Below the pieces are notes generated by a model. That model was not told the DNA's origin and made no database searches. It saw only the letters and a program-made list of their open reading frames with translations. Positions 34,681 through 43,612 of a stretch of DNA of 64,000 nucleotides are shown piece by piece. The position numbers and the translations under genes are program-made. Every line of letters begins with the position of its first letter. Position 1 is the stretch's first letter. Source of the stretch: Luteolibacter sp. Y139 (GTDB taxonomy: Bacteria > Verrucomicrobiota > Verrucomicrobiia > Verrucomicrobiales > Akkermansiaceae); assembly GCF_038066715.1 (NCBI RefSeq), contig NZ_JBBUKT010000002.1, forward strand, positions 124,001-188,000. The letters are read 5' to 3'.

Positions 34681-37600
34681 TCATCCCATTCGAGGCGGTA
34701 GAAGGCCTGGGTAAGTGGTGGATCGGCGTCGATGTAGTCGACGACTCCATCTTCCGATGCGGTCACTGTTTTCAGGGTTTCCCAGTGAAGCAGATCGCTG
34801 CTGCGCTGGGTGCGATAGGATCGTCCGGCGACGCCCGCGATGCTGACCCGGATCCCTTGGCCGGCAATGCTGCGGATGGTGGTGGCTGGTGCCGATGGGG
34901 CGACGGCCTCAGATGCTGGCGGCGAGGTGATCGGCTGGGCGGCTGCGGCCGAGCCGCCCGTGAGCAGCAGGACCGGCCGCGCGGTGGTGGTCGCGTTTTC
35001 GGAGGATGCGAACGCGACGTCATAGGGTGATGCGTCGGCTTCGAGAACGAAGCTGTAGATGCCGGGGGCGGTGACCACGTCGGAGATGTCGAAGCTCACG
35101 GACTGGTCATTGCGAATGTCGGCCGTGATGGAGTCGAGTTCGGTACCTTTTGCGGGGGTATTGCTGCCGCTGATGGTGCTCTCGCTCCACGAGTTCGAAG
35201 TGGCGGCGAAGAGGCGCAGGGTCATGGTGCCGGAGGAAACGTCGTCGGCTTCCGTGAGGACCAAGGTGGCTGAGCTGACCGGGGAAACGGCGGCTGATAG
35301 ATCGAATTGGAGGTAGCCAATGCGCTTCCGTGAGGTGCTTTCGATGCGGAGGTTGGTGTTGTTCCGATTGCTGCCGTTTTCGGTGTAGGCGTCGTGGGTG
35401 GCTTGAAACGATGTTTGAGTTCCACCGCTGGGGGAGCTGCTGATTACCACTGTCGTGTCGTCCGTGCTGCTCAAGGTGCCATCGGATCCGCTGAGTCGGA
35501 GCACGTAGGTGCCGGCGGCCGTGAAGGTGGCATTCGTGTCTGCTGAAGATGGACTGGAGAATGTCACTGTGGCGGGGCCGCTGACGCGTGACCATGCCAC
35601 CGTGAGCGAGGAGCCGGAGGGCTGGCCGTCATCGCCGGCAGATGCGTCGATGGCGAGGACGGCCTGACCGCCGCTCAAGGTTGCAGTGCGATCGGGGCCG
35701 GCGCTGATGGCCGGTGCTTGATTGGCGGGGGGCTGGGGATTCACCGTCACGATCACGTCGTCGCTGGAGGTCAGGGCTCCATCGGTGGCTGTCAGGCGCA
35801 GGGTGTAGCTTCCCGCCTGAGGGAAGGTGACCTGGGTGCTGGGGGTAGTAGAGGATGAGAATGAAACGGCTGCCGGGCCGCTGATGCGAGACCACGTGGC
35901 GGCGAGTGACGAGCCGGAGGGCAAGCCGTCATCGCTGGCGTTCCCATTGAGCTGCACTTGAGCGGTGGAGGTGCCGATGGTGGTAGTTTGATCGGCTCCG
36001 GCGCCTACGACAGGTGCCGCATTCGACGGCGGAGCGCCGCCGGTGGTGATGACCAGTTGGGGTCGTGAGGCGACGGCTGAATTCTCGCTGGCAGCAAAGG
36101 CCACGTCGCGGCTGGATGAGTCGGCCTCAAGGATGAAGGTGTATGTGCCCGGCCCGGTGACAAAGGTGGAGGCATCGAATGAGATCTCCTTCCCGTCGGT
36201 GATGTCGCCGATGAAAGTGTTCAGCAAGGCTCCTTTGCCGGGTGCATTCGAGCTGGTGATGGTGGTTTGGGACCAGTTGTTAGAGAGGCCCGCGTAGAGC
36301 CGGAGGGTCATGGTTCCGGCCGAGTCGTCATCGCTTTCGGTAAGCTTGAGGGTGGCGCTGGTGGCGGAGGCGATGCCCTGGGCATTGAACTGGAGATAGG
36401 CGATGCGCTTGCGATCGGAGCTCTCGACTCGGATGGAGCTCACGTTGCGGTTGGTGCCGTTCTCGGTGTAAGCATCCTGGGTTGCGATGAATGATGATGT
36501 CCCGCCGCCTCCGGAGGACGAGGTAATGGTTATGGTCACGTCATCGCTGCCGGTGAGTTCGCCGTCGCTGGCGGTGAGGCGCAGCACGTAGGTTCCTGCG
36601 GCGGAGAAGGTCGCGTTGGTTGACTGCGAGGTGGACGTGGCGAACGAAACTCCCGTGGGTCCGCTGACGCGGGTCCAGCTCGTCGTTAGAGAGGATCCTG
36701 CCGGAAGGCCATCGTCGGTGGCACTGCCGCTTAGGGTCAGGGTGGCGGAGGTGCTGGTGAGAGTGCCGCTTTGATCCGGCCCGGCGTTCACGATGGGCGC
36801 TTGGTTGGACGGGGAGCCGCCGGTGGACTTGTCCACCAGTGCGATCCAGTCTTGGGTGGTGGAGTTTGGCGGTGATCCTAGGCTGACAGTGCCGCCGCCT
36901 GTCACGGAGCTGCCGGTGATCAGGCCTCCGCCATTGCGGGGATCGAGCCAACGAACGCGGAAGCTGCCGCTGGCGCCGGAGAGATTGAGGGTGGCTGTGC
37001 CGCCGGACCGCAGGTCGACCAGGTAGCTTTCCCCGGGCTTGGCGAGGCAGCGGTTGAGATTGTCACCGCTTCCGCTGATGAGCTCGTTGTGATTGCTCAT
37101 GTCCTGGAAGGGGACCGCGCCGGACTCGAAGAAATCGATGGCGTAGCGGCAGTAGTTCCAGAAGGAATCGCGGCTGCGGAAGTCCTCGCAGGTGAGGTCG
37201 GAATTCGGCTTGCTGTAGCCGAAGTAGAATTCGATCCCAGCACCGCCTGCCATGAAGGAGGCCCACAGGGCATCGCGGCGGGCATCGGTGTGGCTGTTGC
37301 CGGCGTCATCGTCGGGTCGCAGGCTCAGGCTTGCGTCGCCGGGTTCATCGCAGGCCACGACCCAGGGTTTCCCTGCGGAGTCGGCGTTTTCGATGTATCT
37401 GAGGACGTTGGGGAAGGTGTCGCTGAAGTTCGAGGCGTTGGCTTGCCACGACATGCCGGTCAGTTCCGAGCCCGGTCCCATCAGGTCGAAGTGACTGTCG
37501 CCATTGTGAATGACGATGTGATGATGGTAGGGATCGGTGTCGTGGAAGTATTGTGCCCATGCCTTTTTCTGGGAGGTCGAAGCGTCGTTAATCTCCTCGC

Positions 37601-38600
37601 CGAGGTTCCAGTTGAGCGCGAGGTTGTGTCCGAAGCGCGCGATCAATTCGCGGTAGTAGAGCTTCCGCTGGTTGCCGAGATTGCCGCTGTCGAGAAGCAG
37701 TTCGTTCTCGGTCTCCTGGGTCTTGAAGTGGAGATACATCCCATTCCGGGTGCCGTGCTCGAAGACGATTTCCCATTGATCGAGCCGCGATACGTCGAGG
37801 CGATCGCGGGAGCCGTAGTCGACGTAAGGGAAGACGTTCTTGTCGTCGCCATTGATGTTCATAGTCAGGAACGAGAATGAATTCAGTCCCTTGGACGCGA
37901 GGTAGTTGATGGCGCCGATCAAGCCCTTGCCCTTGGTGCCCTGCCAGACGGGGTCGCCCGATTTCCAATCGCTCACATGGGGTTGCCAGGCCTTGATCAT
38001 GTCGTCGCCCTGGCCGTCGGTCTTGAATTCGCCGTCGAAGTCGGCATAGGCGAGGAGGTTCTCGGGAGAGTCGACGCCGGCCTTCATGAAGTATTGGGCG
38101 GTGCCGGCGAAGCGGAGGTGGTGTTTGCCGACGTACTGCAGCATCCCCTTGCCGCGGAGGTCGCGGCCGGTCTTGTTCGTGTCCGCCACGGTGAAGCTGC
38201 CGCTGTCGCCATCGAAGAATCCGGCGCTAGTGCCGGAGCCCGGGGCTCCGGCGTAGACATTGGTGCCGCTGCGGAAGGATGTCTCGTAGGTCCATGTTCC
38301 GGTTTCATCCGGAGCGAAATGGGCGCGCCAGACATTGCCGGAAGTGGCGGAGGTATTAGCCGCATTGCCATCCGCCGCGTAGTAGCCGGGGACCACGTAT
38401 GACTTGCCGCTGCCTGCGTGACGGAAGGTCACATCGAGCCGGTAGTTGGTGAAGGGATTGGGAGTGGCCGTTTCGCTGGTGGAGGGCCCAGTGAACGAGA
38501 GATTGACCTTATGCCACTTGCGCAGTTCTCCCGAGACTGAAGCAGCGTGAAGCTGCATCCAGATCCCGAGCAGGACGGAGAGAAAAACCGTCGTTCTCAT
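34677..38600 (-). CDS. Exported DUF5060 glycosidase-like protein with PKD-like and paired DNRLRE domains
   Basis: 1307 residues. A signal peptide (TVFLSVLLGIWMQLHAAS) is followed by a DUF5060 beta domain (WHKVNLSFTGP, to about residue 140) and a TIM-barrel region with candidate catalytic acids in NWNLGEEIND and WVVACDEPGD. Next is a collagen-binding-like sandwich (PGESYLVDLRSGGTATLNL). The C-terminal half alternates three K319/PKD-like domains (NAGPDQSGTL, GAGADQTTTI, SAGPDRTATL) with two DNRLRE-type domains that resemble each other closely (DAYTENGTNRN and DAYTENGSNRN), and ends in a short SYRTQRSSDLLHWETLKT module common in Verrucomicrobiota. It probably cleaves a polysaccharide outside the cell. 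Confidence 0.85.
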   Translation of the reverse strand: MRTTVFLSVLLGIWMQLHAASVSGELRKWHKVNLSFTGPSTSETATPNPFTNYRLDVTFRHAGSGKSYVVPGYYAADGNAANTSATSGNVWRAHFAPDETGTWTYETSFRSGTNVYAGAPGSGTSAGFFDGDSGSFTVADTNKTGRDLRGKGMLQYVGKHHLRFAGTAQYFMKAGVDSPENLLAYADFDGEFKTDGQGDDMIKAWQPHVSDWKSGDPVWQGTKGKGLIGAINYLASKGLNSFSFLTMNINGDDKNVFPYVDYGSRDRLDVSRLDQWEIVFEHGTRNGMYLHFKTQETENELLLDSGNLGNQRKLYYRELIARFGHNLALNWNLGEEINDASTSQKKAWAQYFHDTDPYHHHIVIHNGDSHFDLMGPGSELTGMSWQANASNFSDTFPNVLRYIENADSAGKPWVVACDEPGDASLSLRPDDDAGNSHTDARRDALWASFMAGGAGIEFYFGYSKPNSDLTCEDFRSRDSFWNYCRYAIDFFESGAVPFQDMSNHNELISGSGDNLNRCLAKPGESYLVDLRSGGTATLNLSGASGSFRVRWLDPRNGGGLITGSSVTGGGTVSLGSPPNSTTQDWIALVDKSTGGSPSNQAPIVNAGPDQSGTLTSTSATLTLSGSATDDGLPAGSSLTTSWTRVSGPTGVSFATSTSQSTNATFSAAGTYVLRLTASDGELTGSDDVTITITSSSGGGGTSSFIATQDAYTENGTNRNVSSIRVESSDRKRIAYLQFNAQGIASATSATLKLTESDDDSAGTMTLRLYAGLSNNWSQTTITSSNAPGKGALLNTFIGDITDGKEISFDASTFVTGPGTYTFILEADSSSRDVAFAASENSAVASRPQLVITTGGAPPSNAAPVVGAGADQTTTIGTSTAQVQLNGNASDDGLPSGSSLAATWSRISGPAAVSFSSSTTPSTQVTFPQAGSYTLRLTATDGALTSSDDVIVTVNPQPPANQAPAISAGPDRTATLSGGQAVLAIDASAGDDGQPSGSSLTVAWSRVSGPATVTFSSPSSADTNATFTAAGTYVLRLSGSDGTLSSTDDTTVVISSSPSGGTQTSFQATHDAYTENGSNRNNTNLRIESTSRKRIGYLQFDLSAAVSPVSSATLVLTEADDVSSGTMTLRLFAATSNSWSESTISGSNTPAKGTELDSITADIRNDQSVSFDISDVVTAPGIYSFVLEADASPYDVAFASSENATTTARPVLLLTGGSAAAAQPITSPPASEAVAPSAPATTIRSIAGQGIRVSIAGVAGRSYRTQRSSDLLHWETLKTVTASEDGVVDYIDADPPLTQAFYRLEWDD

Positions 38601-39017
38601 GAGGTTGGAGTCGTTTTCCTGGTGGTTGAAAACGCTTCACGGATCTGGAGAGCCCATTGGGGGTAGTGGCCATGACACGGGAGAGGAAGAAGCTATGGAT
38701 GTGCGATCACGGGTGAATGGGCGAACATCATCCTAGAGCGCAGGGGACGTGCCGAATGCCATGGGCAAGGTCTGGAGTCTTTGAGTGGCAAGGGTCGGAT
38801 TGCCGAATCAAACTCGTGAAGATGAAATCGCGATGCGCTCTAACACGGCGATTTGCAACTCGTCGGCAAGTAGCATCCGCGAATTGCATGCGCGGCTGGT
38901 ATCGCGACTATCCTGCTTGGAAGATTGGCGCGGCACCCAACGGGCGGAATGAATTGCCCGGATAAAAGGAGATGGTCCGGGCCACTTCCACTGCGCTCCA
39001 CTTCCGCGCTCCCAGTC
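38601..39017. other. 417-bp intergenic region
   Basis: It holds the upstream region of the DUF5060 gene, including the inverted repeat GTTTTC...GAAAAC (38613-38633) and the operator-like site at 38627-38639, and one TGTTAGA word at 38839. A rightward ORF at 38717-38965 has no protein-like features and is not called. Confidence 0.55.
38627..38639. promoter_or_regulatory. LacI-like operator candidate upstream of the DUF5060 gene
   Basis: TGAAAACGCTTCA has TGAA/TTCA ends around a CG centre, as in many LacI/GalR-family sites, and lies 27-39 bp before the ATG of the predicted polysaccharide-degrading protein. Symmetry is imperfect, so this is a weak call. Confidence 0.25.
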
Positions 39018-39881
39018 TTAGTGTTCCAGGCGATTTGGGACCTTCGTCCACTCCGATGCTGGCTTGAGGGGCCAGCCGGGATCGTTGGGGGTCCACACGC
39101 GCTTGTCGGCATGGCGGCGAAGCCATGCGGCCCACCAGCTGAAGGAGCTGTTGGCAATGATCGCATGGCGGCAGGCGGCCATCAGACGGAAGTCACGCAG
39201 TTCATCGCTATTGGGCTCCGAGACGTAAGTCACCGGTGCGCCGTGGAAATCGATGTATTGCTTCGCCCAATCGAGGTCGTCGCCGAAGACATAGAAGTGG
39301 CAGCTTCCCAGCGTGGAGATCGCGGCGCCGATACTGGATTCGTAGTAGCCGGAGCCGAGGCGCGGGGAGTAGCGGTCGCGGCGGATGTGGAGGAAGACGG
39401 AATTGGTCGAGCCGAGCAGGGCTTCGAAGTCGGCATCCGGTCCCTCGGGGAAGGGTGGCGGCTGGAGTTCCTTGCGGATGATCGAGGCGCGCTCGAAGAA
39501 ATACTTTTCGCTCTGCCAATAGCCGTTGAGGCGGACGACCTGGCGATTGGTGACGAAGCCGGTGAGCTGGGTTTCCGGCTGGTCGCTCTCTTCGGCGAGG
39601 TAGGACTTGAAGGCCTGCGGCAGGAGCTTGTTGAAGGAGCGAATCGTCTTGTGATGCAGGCCTCTTGGGTCGCCGAAGCGCCAACGCGGCGTGGCCGGGG
39701 TGCCGGCAATGGGGAAGAGATCGAGCATGTAAGCGCGGCCGTAGCCGTCGCGCTTGTAGCCGGACACCTCATCAATCCACAGCTCGCGGCGCGTGCGAAT
39801 CGCGTATGCACGGGCAGCAGCGTAGGCGAAGAGCTGGTTGCCCAGTCCACCTTTGATCATGGCGACGACGGCGCGGGTCAC
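39018..39881 (-). CDS. GT11 family alpha-1,2-fucosyltransferase-like glycosyltransferase
   Basis: 287 residues. The family signature is at the N-terminus (MIKGGLGNQLFAYAAARAYA), followed by LTGFVTNRQVVRLNGYWQSE, the GDP-sugar motif FLHIRRDRYS and the conserved ANSSFSWWAAWL. GT11 enzymes move L-fucose from GDP-fucose to a galactose 2-OH, usually in O-antigen or exopolysaccharide. The usual HIRRGDY here reads HIRRDRY. The start is a GTG overlapping the stop of the AlgJ-like gene (GTGA); an ATG at 39860 is an alternative. It is the last gene of the glycan operon. Confidence 0.88.
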   Translation of the reverse strand: MTRAVVAMIKGGLGNQLFAYAAARAYAIRTRRELWIDEVSGYKRDGYGRAYMLDLFPIAGTPATPRWRFGDPRGLHHKTIRSFNKLLPQAFKSYLAEESDQPETQLTGFVTNRQVVRLNGYWQSEKYFFERASIIRKELQPPPFPEGPDADFEALLGSTNSVFLHIRRDRYSPRLGSGYYESSIGAAISTLGSCHFYVFGDDLDWAKQYIDFHGAPVTYVSEPNSDELRDFRLMAACRHAIIANSSFSWWAAWLRRHADKRVWTPNDPGWPLKPASEWTKVPNRLEH

Positions 39882-41077
39882 TTCTCGAGTGTGGGTGCTT
39901 GGAATTTGGCGAGCGACTGGCGGAGGAAGGCCACATCGTCCGGGTGGCGGGAGGCGTAGTCGTCGAGCTGGGCGCGGACCTTCTCGATCCGGGTGGAGAT
40001 GCCCTCGGGCGTCAGACGCTCGCCATAAGTGCCGGGACCGTCCAGACGGTCGAGCATTTCCTTCCCGATGACAGGCGTGGCGTGGAAAAGATCGATCCAG
40101 TTCTCAATGTGGCCGGTTTTGTCGCCTGCGGCTGGCAGCGGCGGGGAATTGAGCGGGTGGCCATCGAGGAAGTCCCAGATTTCCACCGGGGGGGCGGATG
40201 GGGCGGCGGCATTGGAGCGGGCGGCGAGTTCGGCAAGGGCGCGGCGGTCCTTTTCGAAGTAGCAGTCGGGATCGCCGAGCTCGCGGTAGGCGAGCTGGAA
40301 GAGCGCGTGATTCGGCGTGAAGAAAATCACCAACCGCGCATCGGCTTCGCGGCACTTGGCGACAATTTCCTCCAGCAGTTTCATCTTCGCTTCCGACAAG
40401 CCGCCATTGGCGATGTGCGACTGCACCATGCGGTAGGTGGTGGAAAGGTAGAGCGAGGAGATCAACATCCGCTGATTCGCCGGGAAGGGGGCATCACGAC
40501 GGAAGCCCTGAGGCGTGTGATCGGCCACCTTGCCCTTGATGGCGCGACCGACGGTCGCGAAGGATGCTGCCAGGGTGGAGATGCCGGCGTGATAGCGGAG
40601 CTCGCGTTCGAATGAATTCGCCTCCGGATCGAGCGGCGAGAGCGCGAAGTCGGTGACATTGATCTTCGGCGGCGGGGTGCTGATGTCGCCGGCATCGATG
40701 GCGAGCACGACCAGCCGGGGATGCTGCCGCTCGAAGTAGTAGCGGAACATCGCGTGGTTCTCGACGAGCAGGCCGGCATTGAGGCCGAGGTTCGCGCAGT
40801 GCAGGCCCTTGAAGGCGGGGTGCTTGGGGTCGAGTCCGATATCGACGCGCGAGGAGCCGAACATGGCTGCGTCCCAGGTGCCCGAGCGCACTAGGCCGGC
40901 CTTGGCGGTGCGGTTCCAGGTATTGTCGATCGGGCGATAGGGATCGAGTTGCGACAAGCTCCATGGCATGGGCGTGACGCGCCACGGATTCACGGTGGTA
41001 TTGAAGACAAAGCCCGCCACCACGATGCCGGCGAGCAGCATGAGGAAAAACTTCTGGTAGCGTTTGAGGGCGCGCAC
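39878..41077 (-). CDS. AlgJ/AlgX-like SGNH-type protein, partner of the MBOAT acyltransferase
   Basis: 399 residues from a GTG at 41077, 16 bp after the MBOAT stop; upstream residues in this frame are low-complexity shadow of the MBOAT gene. One N-terminal membrane segment (FFLMLLAGIVVAGFVFNTTV) anchors a periplasmic domain. FGSSRVDIGLDP carries the nucleophile-like GSSR motif, followed by LGLNAGLLVENHAMFRYYF, LVVLAIDAGD, RLVIFFTPNHALFQ and NWIDLFHATPVIG (with a late Asp and His). Proteins with this layout pair with MBOAT acyltransferases to O-acetylate exported polysaccharides, as AlgJ does with AlgI. Catalysis is inferred. Confidence 0.75.
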   Translation of the reverse strand: MRALKRYQKFFLMLLAGIVVAGFVFNTTVNPWRVTPMPWSLSQLDPYRPIDNTWNRTAKAGLVRSGTWDAAMFGSSRVDIGLDPKHPAFKGLHCANLGLNAGLLVENHAMFRYYFERQHPRLVVLAIDAGDISTPPPKINVTDFALSPLDPEANSFERELRYHAGISTLAASFATVGRAIKGKVADHTPQGFRRDAPFPANQRMLISSLYLSTTYRMVQSHIANGGLSEAKMKLLEEIVAKCREADARLVIFFTPNHALFQLAYRELGDPDCYFEKDRRALAELAARSNAAAPSAPPVEIWDFLDGHPLNSPPLPAAGDKTGHIENWIDLFHATPVIGKEMLDRLDGPGTYGERLTPEGISTRIEKVRAQLDDYASRHPDDVAFLRQSLAKFQAPTLEK

Positions 41078-41093
41078 GGGGAATCGGATCGAA

Positions 41094-42602
41094 TCAGAAC
41101 TGGAAGTAGATGAACTCGCTGACCTTGTCGAATTGGAGGCCGGTGGCGATGGCCAGCAGCACGGTGGCGGCGGCGAAGGCCTTGGTCGGGCGCCATTGCC
41201 ACCAGCGACGGGTGCCACCGGCGGGGTAGGGTGCGCCGGAGACGCGGAGGGCGGGGCGGTAGCGGGCGAAGATCTCCTGGGTATTCGGCAGCAGCCACAC
41301 GCCGATCAGGACGGGGATGAGCTTCAGCGGTTCGACGCTTTGGATGACGCGAGTGGCCTTGTCCGGCCAACCGCCGAGGCCATGCAGGCCGAACATGGAG
41401 GCGAGCAGGCGGCCAGCACTGCTGAAGTCGTGGGCGCGGAAGAAGACCCAGCCGACGAGCACGGCGATGAAGGTGAGCGCGATCGCGAGCGGCTTTGGCA
41501 GGGCGCTCCATGCCATTTTTTTCCGCAGGCCGAACCATGCGTGGTTCACGCAGAGGAACATGCCGTGCAGTGCGCCCCACATGATGAAGGTCCAGCCGGC
41601 ACCGTGCCAGAGACCGCCGAGGAGCATGGTGAGGAAGAGATTCACGTAGCGGCGCGCGGGCCCCTTACGATTGCCGCCGAGCGGGATGTAGAGGTAGTCG
41701 CGCAGGAAGCGGGACAGGGTCATGTGCCAGCGGCGCCAGAACTCGACGATGGAGTCGGCCTTGTAGGGCGAGTGGAAGTTCAACGGGAAGCGGATGCCGA
41801 AGAGGCGGGCCGAGCCGAGGGCCATGTCCGAGTAGCCGGAGAAGTCGAAGTAGAGCTGGAGGGCGTAGGCGACGGCGCCGATCCATGCTTCGAGCATGGT
41901 TGGATCGCGGCCATGTTCAGCAGCGAGTCCGAAGATGGGCGTGGCGATGCGCGCGACATTGTCGGCGATGACGACCTTTTTGAAGAGGCCCATCAGGAAC
42001 ATGCCGAGGGCGACGGGGAAGTCGCGATGCCAGCCGTGCTGCGACTTGCGGAACTGCGGCATCATCTCCCGGTGATGGATCAGCGGGCCCGCGATGAGGT
42101 GCGGGAAGAAGGTGACGAAGAGCAGGTAGTCCGTGAAATGGTATTCCTCGGTCTCGCCGCGGTAGGCGTCGACGAGGTAGGCGATCTGGAGGAAGGTGAA
42201 GAAGGAGATCGCGAGCGGGAGGACGATGTCCGGGATGCTGGCCGGCCAGCCCGTCAGCGAATGCAAGATGCCGCCGAGGAAGCCGGCGTATTTGAAGTAG
42301 CCTAGTAACGCTAGGTTTGCGGTGACGCCGCCCGTGAGGAGCAGCTTGCCGGGCCGGGTGAATTTCAGGGCCGATAACCTACGGCCGAGGTAGTAGTTCG
42401 CTGTGCAGGAACCGAGGATCAGCAGGACGTACTTCGGGCTCCAAGGCTTCGTCGGGTCCGGATTCCAGACGCCGTAGTAGGCGAGGGACACCAGCACCAG
42501 CCAGCCGAGCACGACGCGGAAGGGCGCGCGCTTCAGGGCATTCCAGCCGATCAGCGCGATCGGCAGGAAAACCAGGAGGAAGGTGTAGGAGTTGAAGAGC
42601 AC
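41094..42602 (-). CDS. MBOAT family membrane O-acyltransferase (AlgI-like)
   Basis: 502 residues. The GTG at 42602 is chosen as start because it gives the canonical LFNSYTFLLVFLP beginning; a longer frame would run into the palindromic element at 42642. About ten membrane segments are present. The MBOAT core has YFDFSGYSDMALGSARLFGI, FHSPYKADSIVEFWRRWHMTLSRFLRDYLYIPLGGN (quoted in parts, near residues 245-300) and GGLWHGAGWTFIMWG with the catalytic His. It would carry acetyl groups across the inner membrane for the SGNH partners on either side. Confidence 0.92.
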   Translation of the reverse strand: MLFNSYTFLLVFLPIALIGWNALKRAPFRVVLGWLVLVSLAYYGVWNPDPTKPWSPKYVLLILGSCTANYYLGRRLSALKFTRPGKLLLTGGVTANLALLGYFKYAGFLGGILHSLTGWPASIPDIVLPLAISFFTFLQIAYLVDAYRGETEEYHFTDYLLFVTFFPHLIAGPLIHHREMMPQFRKSQHGWHRDFPVALGMFLMGLFKKVVIADNVARIATPIFGLAAEHGRDPTMLEAWIGAVAYALQLYFDFSGYSDMALGSARLFGIRFPLNFHSPYKADSIVEFWRRWHMTLSRFLRDYLYIPLGGNRKGPARRYVNLFLTMLLGGLWHGAGWTFIMWGALHGMFLCVNHAWFGLRKKMAWSALPKPLAIALTFIAVLVGWVFFRAHDFSSAGRLLASMFGLHGLGGWPDKATRVIQSVEPLKLIPVLIGVWLLPNTQEIFARYRPALRVSGAPYPAGGTRRWWQWRPTKAFAAATVLLAIATGLQFDKVSEFIYFQF

Positions 42603-42641
42603 GAACGAGAGGTGGTGGAGCGTGAACGTGCCGTCCACGCC

Positions 42642-42670
42642 GTGTCGACGGAACGTCGACACTCCTTAAG
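42642..42670 (+). repeat. CGTCGAC-GGAA hairpin with CTCCTTAA tail, copy 3
   Basis: GTGTCGACG-GAA-CGTCGACAC is a perfect 9-bp stem, followed by TCCTTAAG. It lies inside an operon, between the SGNH hydrolase stop and the MBOAT start, so it may attenuate or stabilise the transcript. Related copies are at 28396 and 13722. Confidence 0.85.
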
Positions 42671-42679
42671 GGCATGAGA

Positions 42680-43612
42680 TCACGACAGCGTGAGCACTCC
42701 TGCTTTCTGGAGTTCGTCGAGGGCCAGTGGCATCAGGCGTTGTGAGAGGTGGGTGCCATCGTGGAAGAGCTTGATGTCCGCCTTCACTGCGGGTTCGTGG
42801 TATTTGCCGGCCAGAGCGATCATGGGGATGCCTGCCGCTTCGCAGTGCTCGCGCAGGCGGGCGGTGTAGGAGTAGGTGATGTCTCGCCGCAGTTCCCATG
42901 AGCCGATGAAGGGGAAGGTGGGACTGGAGAGGTTCTCGTCCTTCGGGATGATCTGGGGCGGGCCCCAGACGATGGGCTTGAAGCCGCGGGCGGCGATTGC
43001 TTGCGGGAGCTTCACGAACTTGGCGGCGGTATTTTCCACGACGTCGTCGATCTTGCCGCCGGCGATCACGGCCTTGGCCATGTGGATGCGGCAGTCGATC
43101 TCGCCGAAGGAGAGGAGCACCTTGCTGCCGGGCTTCACGTCCTTCTTGAGGAGGATCTCGATCTTCTCGCGGGAGCGTGTGGAGGAGCCAGGGTCGCCGG
43201 CTTTCCATGCGGTGGCTGGGCCGACGTGAAAGACGCGGAAGCAGGGCAACAGGTCCATGCCGCGATTGATCCAATGCGGCTTCCACAAGGCACTGCGGCG
43301 GTAGCGGATGAAGCGCAGGCGCTCCGCGCCAGCGAAGAACATGGTATTGCTATCGCCGATGCAGGTCAGTGGTTCCGGTGCCGTCTTCAGTTCACGGCCG
43401 AGATGCTTTTCTAACAATGCCTGCCGCCGCGCGTCGAAGGGCGTGGCCTTGGTGCGAGGCTTGCGGGTCAGGAGGGCATCGAGGTCATCTGCCAGCGAAA
43501 CGACTTCCGCCAGGGTGTCAGCGGGTAACTCGGGAATCATGCCAGGACGGTGGTGGAAACGATCTGCCTGCGGGATTCCATCAAGCGTCTTGGTCGGGGA
43601 TTCGAACTGCAT
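42680..43612 (-). CDS. SGNH/GDSL-type hydrolase of the glycan operon
   Basis: 310 residues. Block I is CIGDSN with Ser88; a conserved LLSFGEIDCRIHM block, PIVWGPPQI and the C-terminal Asp285/His288 pair in FHDGTHLS complete the set. No signal peptide is evident, so it may act in the cytoplasm, on a polysaccharide intermediate or as an acyl esterase. The start is uncertain: ATG at 43612 overlaps the preceding small gene by 32 bp, ATG at 43669 by 89 bp. I chose the shorter overlap. Confidence 0.75.
   Translation of the reverse strand: MQFESPTKTLDGIPQADRFHHRPGMIPELPADTLAEVVSLADDLDALLTRKPRTKATPFDARRQALLEKHLGRELKTAPEPLTCIGDSNTMFFAGAERLRFIRYRRSALWKPHWINRGMDLLPCFRVFHVGPATAWKAGDPGSSTRSREKIEILLKKDVKPGSKVLLSFGEIDCRIHMAKAVIAGGKIDDVVENTAAKFVKLPQAIAARGFKPIVWGPPQIIPKDENLSSPTFPFIGSWELRRDITYSYTARLREHCEAAGIPMIALAGKYHEPAVKADIKLFHDGTHLSQRLMPLALDELQKAGVLTLS

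Noticed and set aside
38717-38965. Rightward 82-residue ORF upstream of the fucosyltransferase
   Set aside because: No domain or signal and no credible ribosome site; composition is like the surrounding intergenic DNA.
42603-42662. Longer MBOAT protein from a start at 42662
   Set aside because: It would translate the palindromic element; the GTG at 42602 gives the canonical MBOAT N-terminus.
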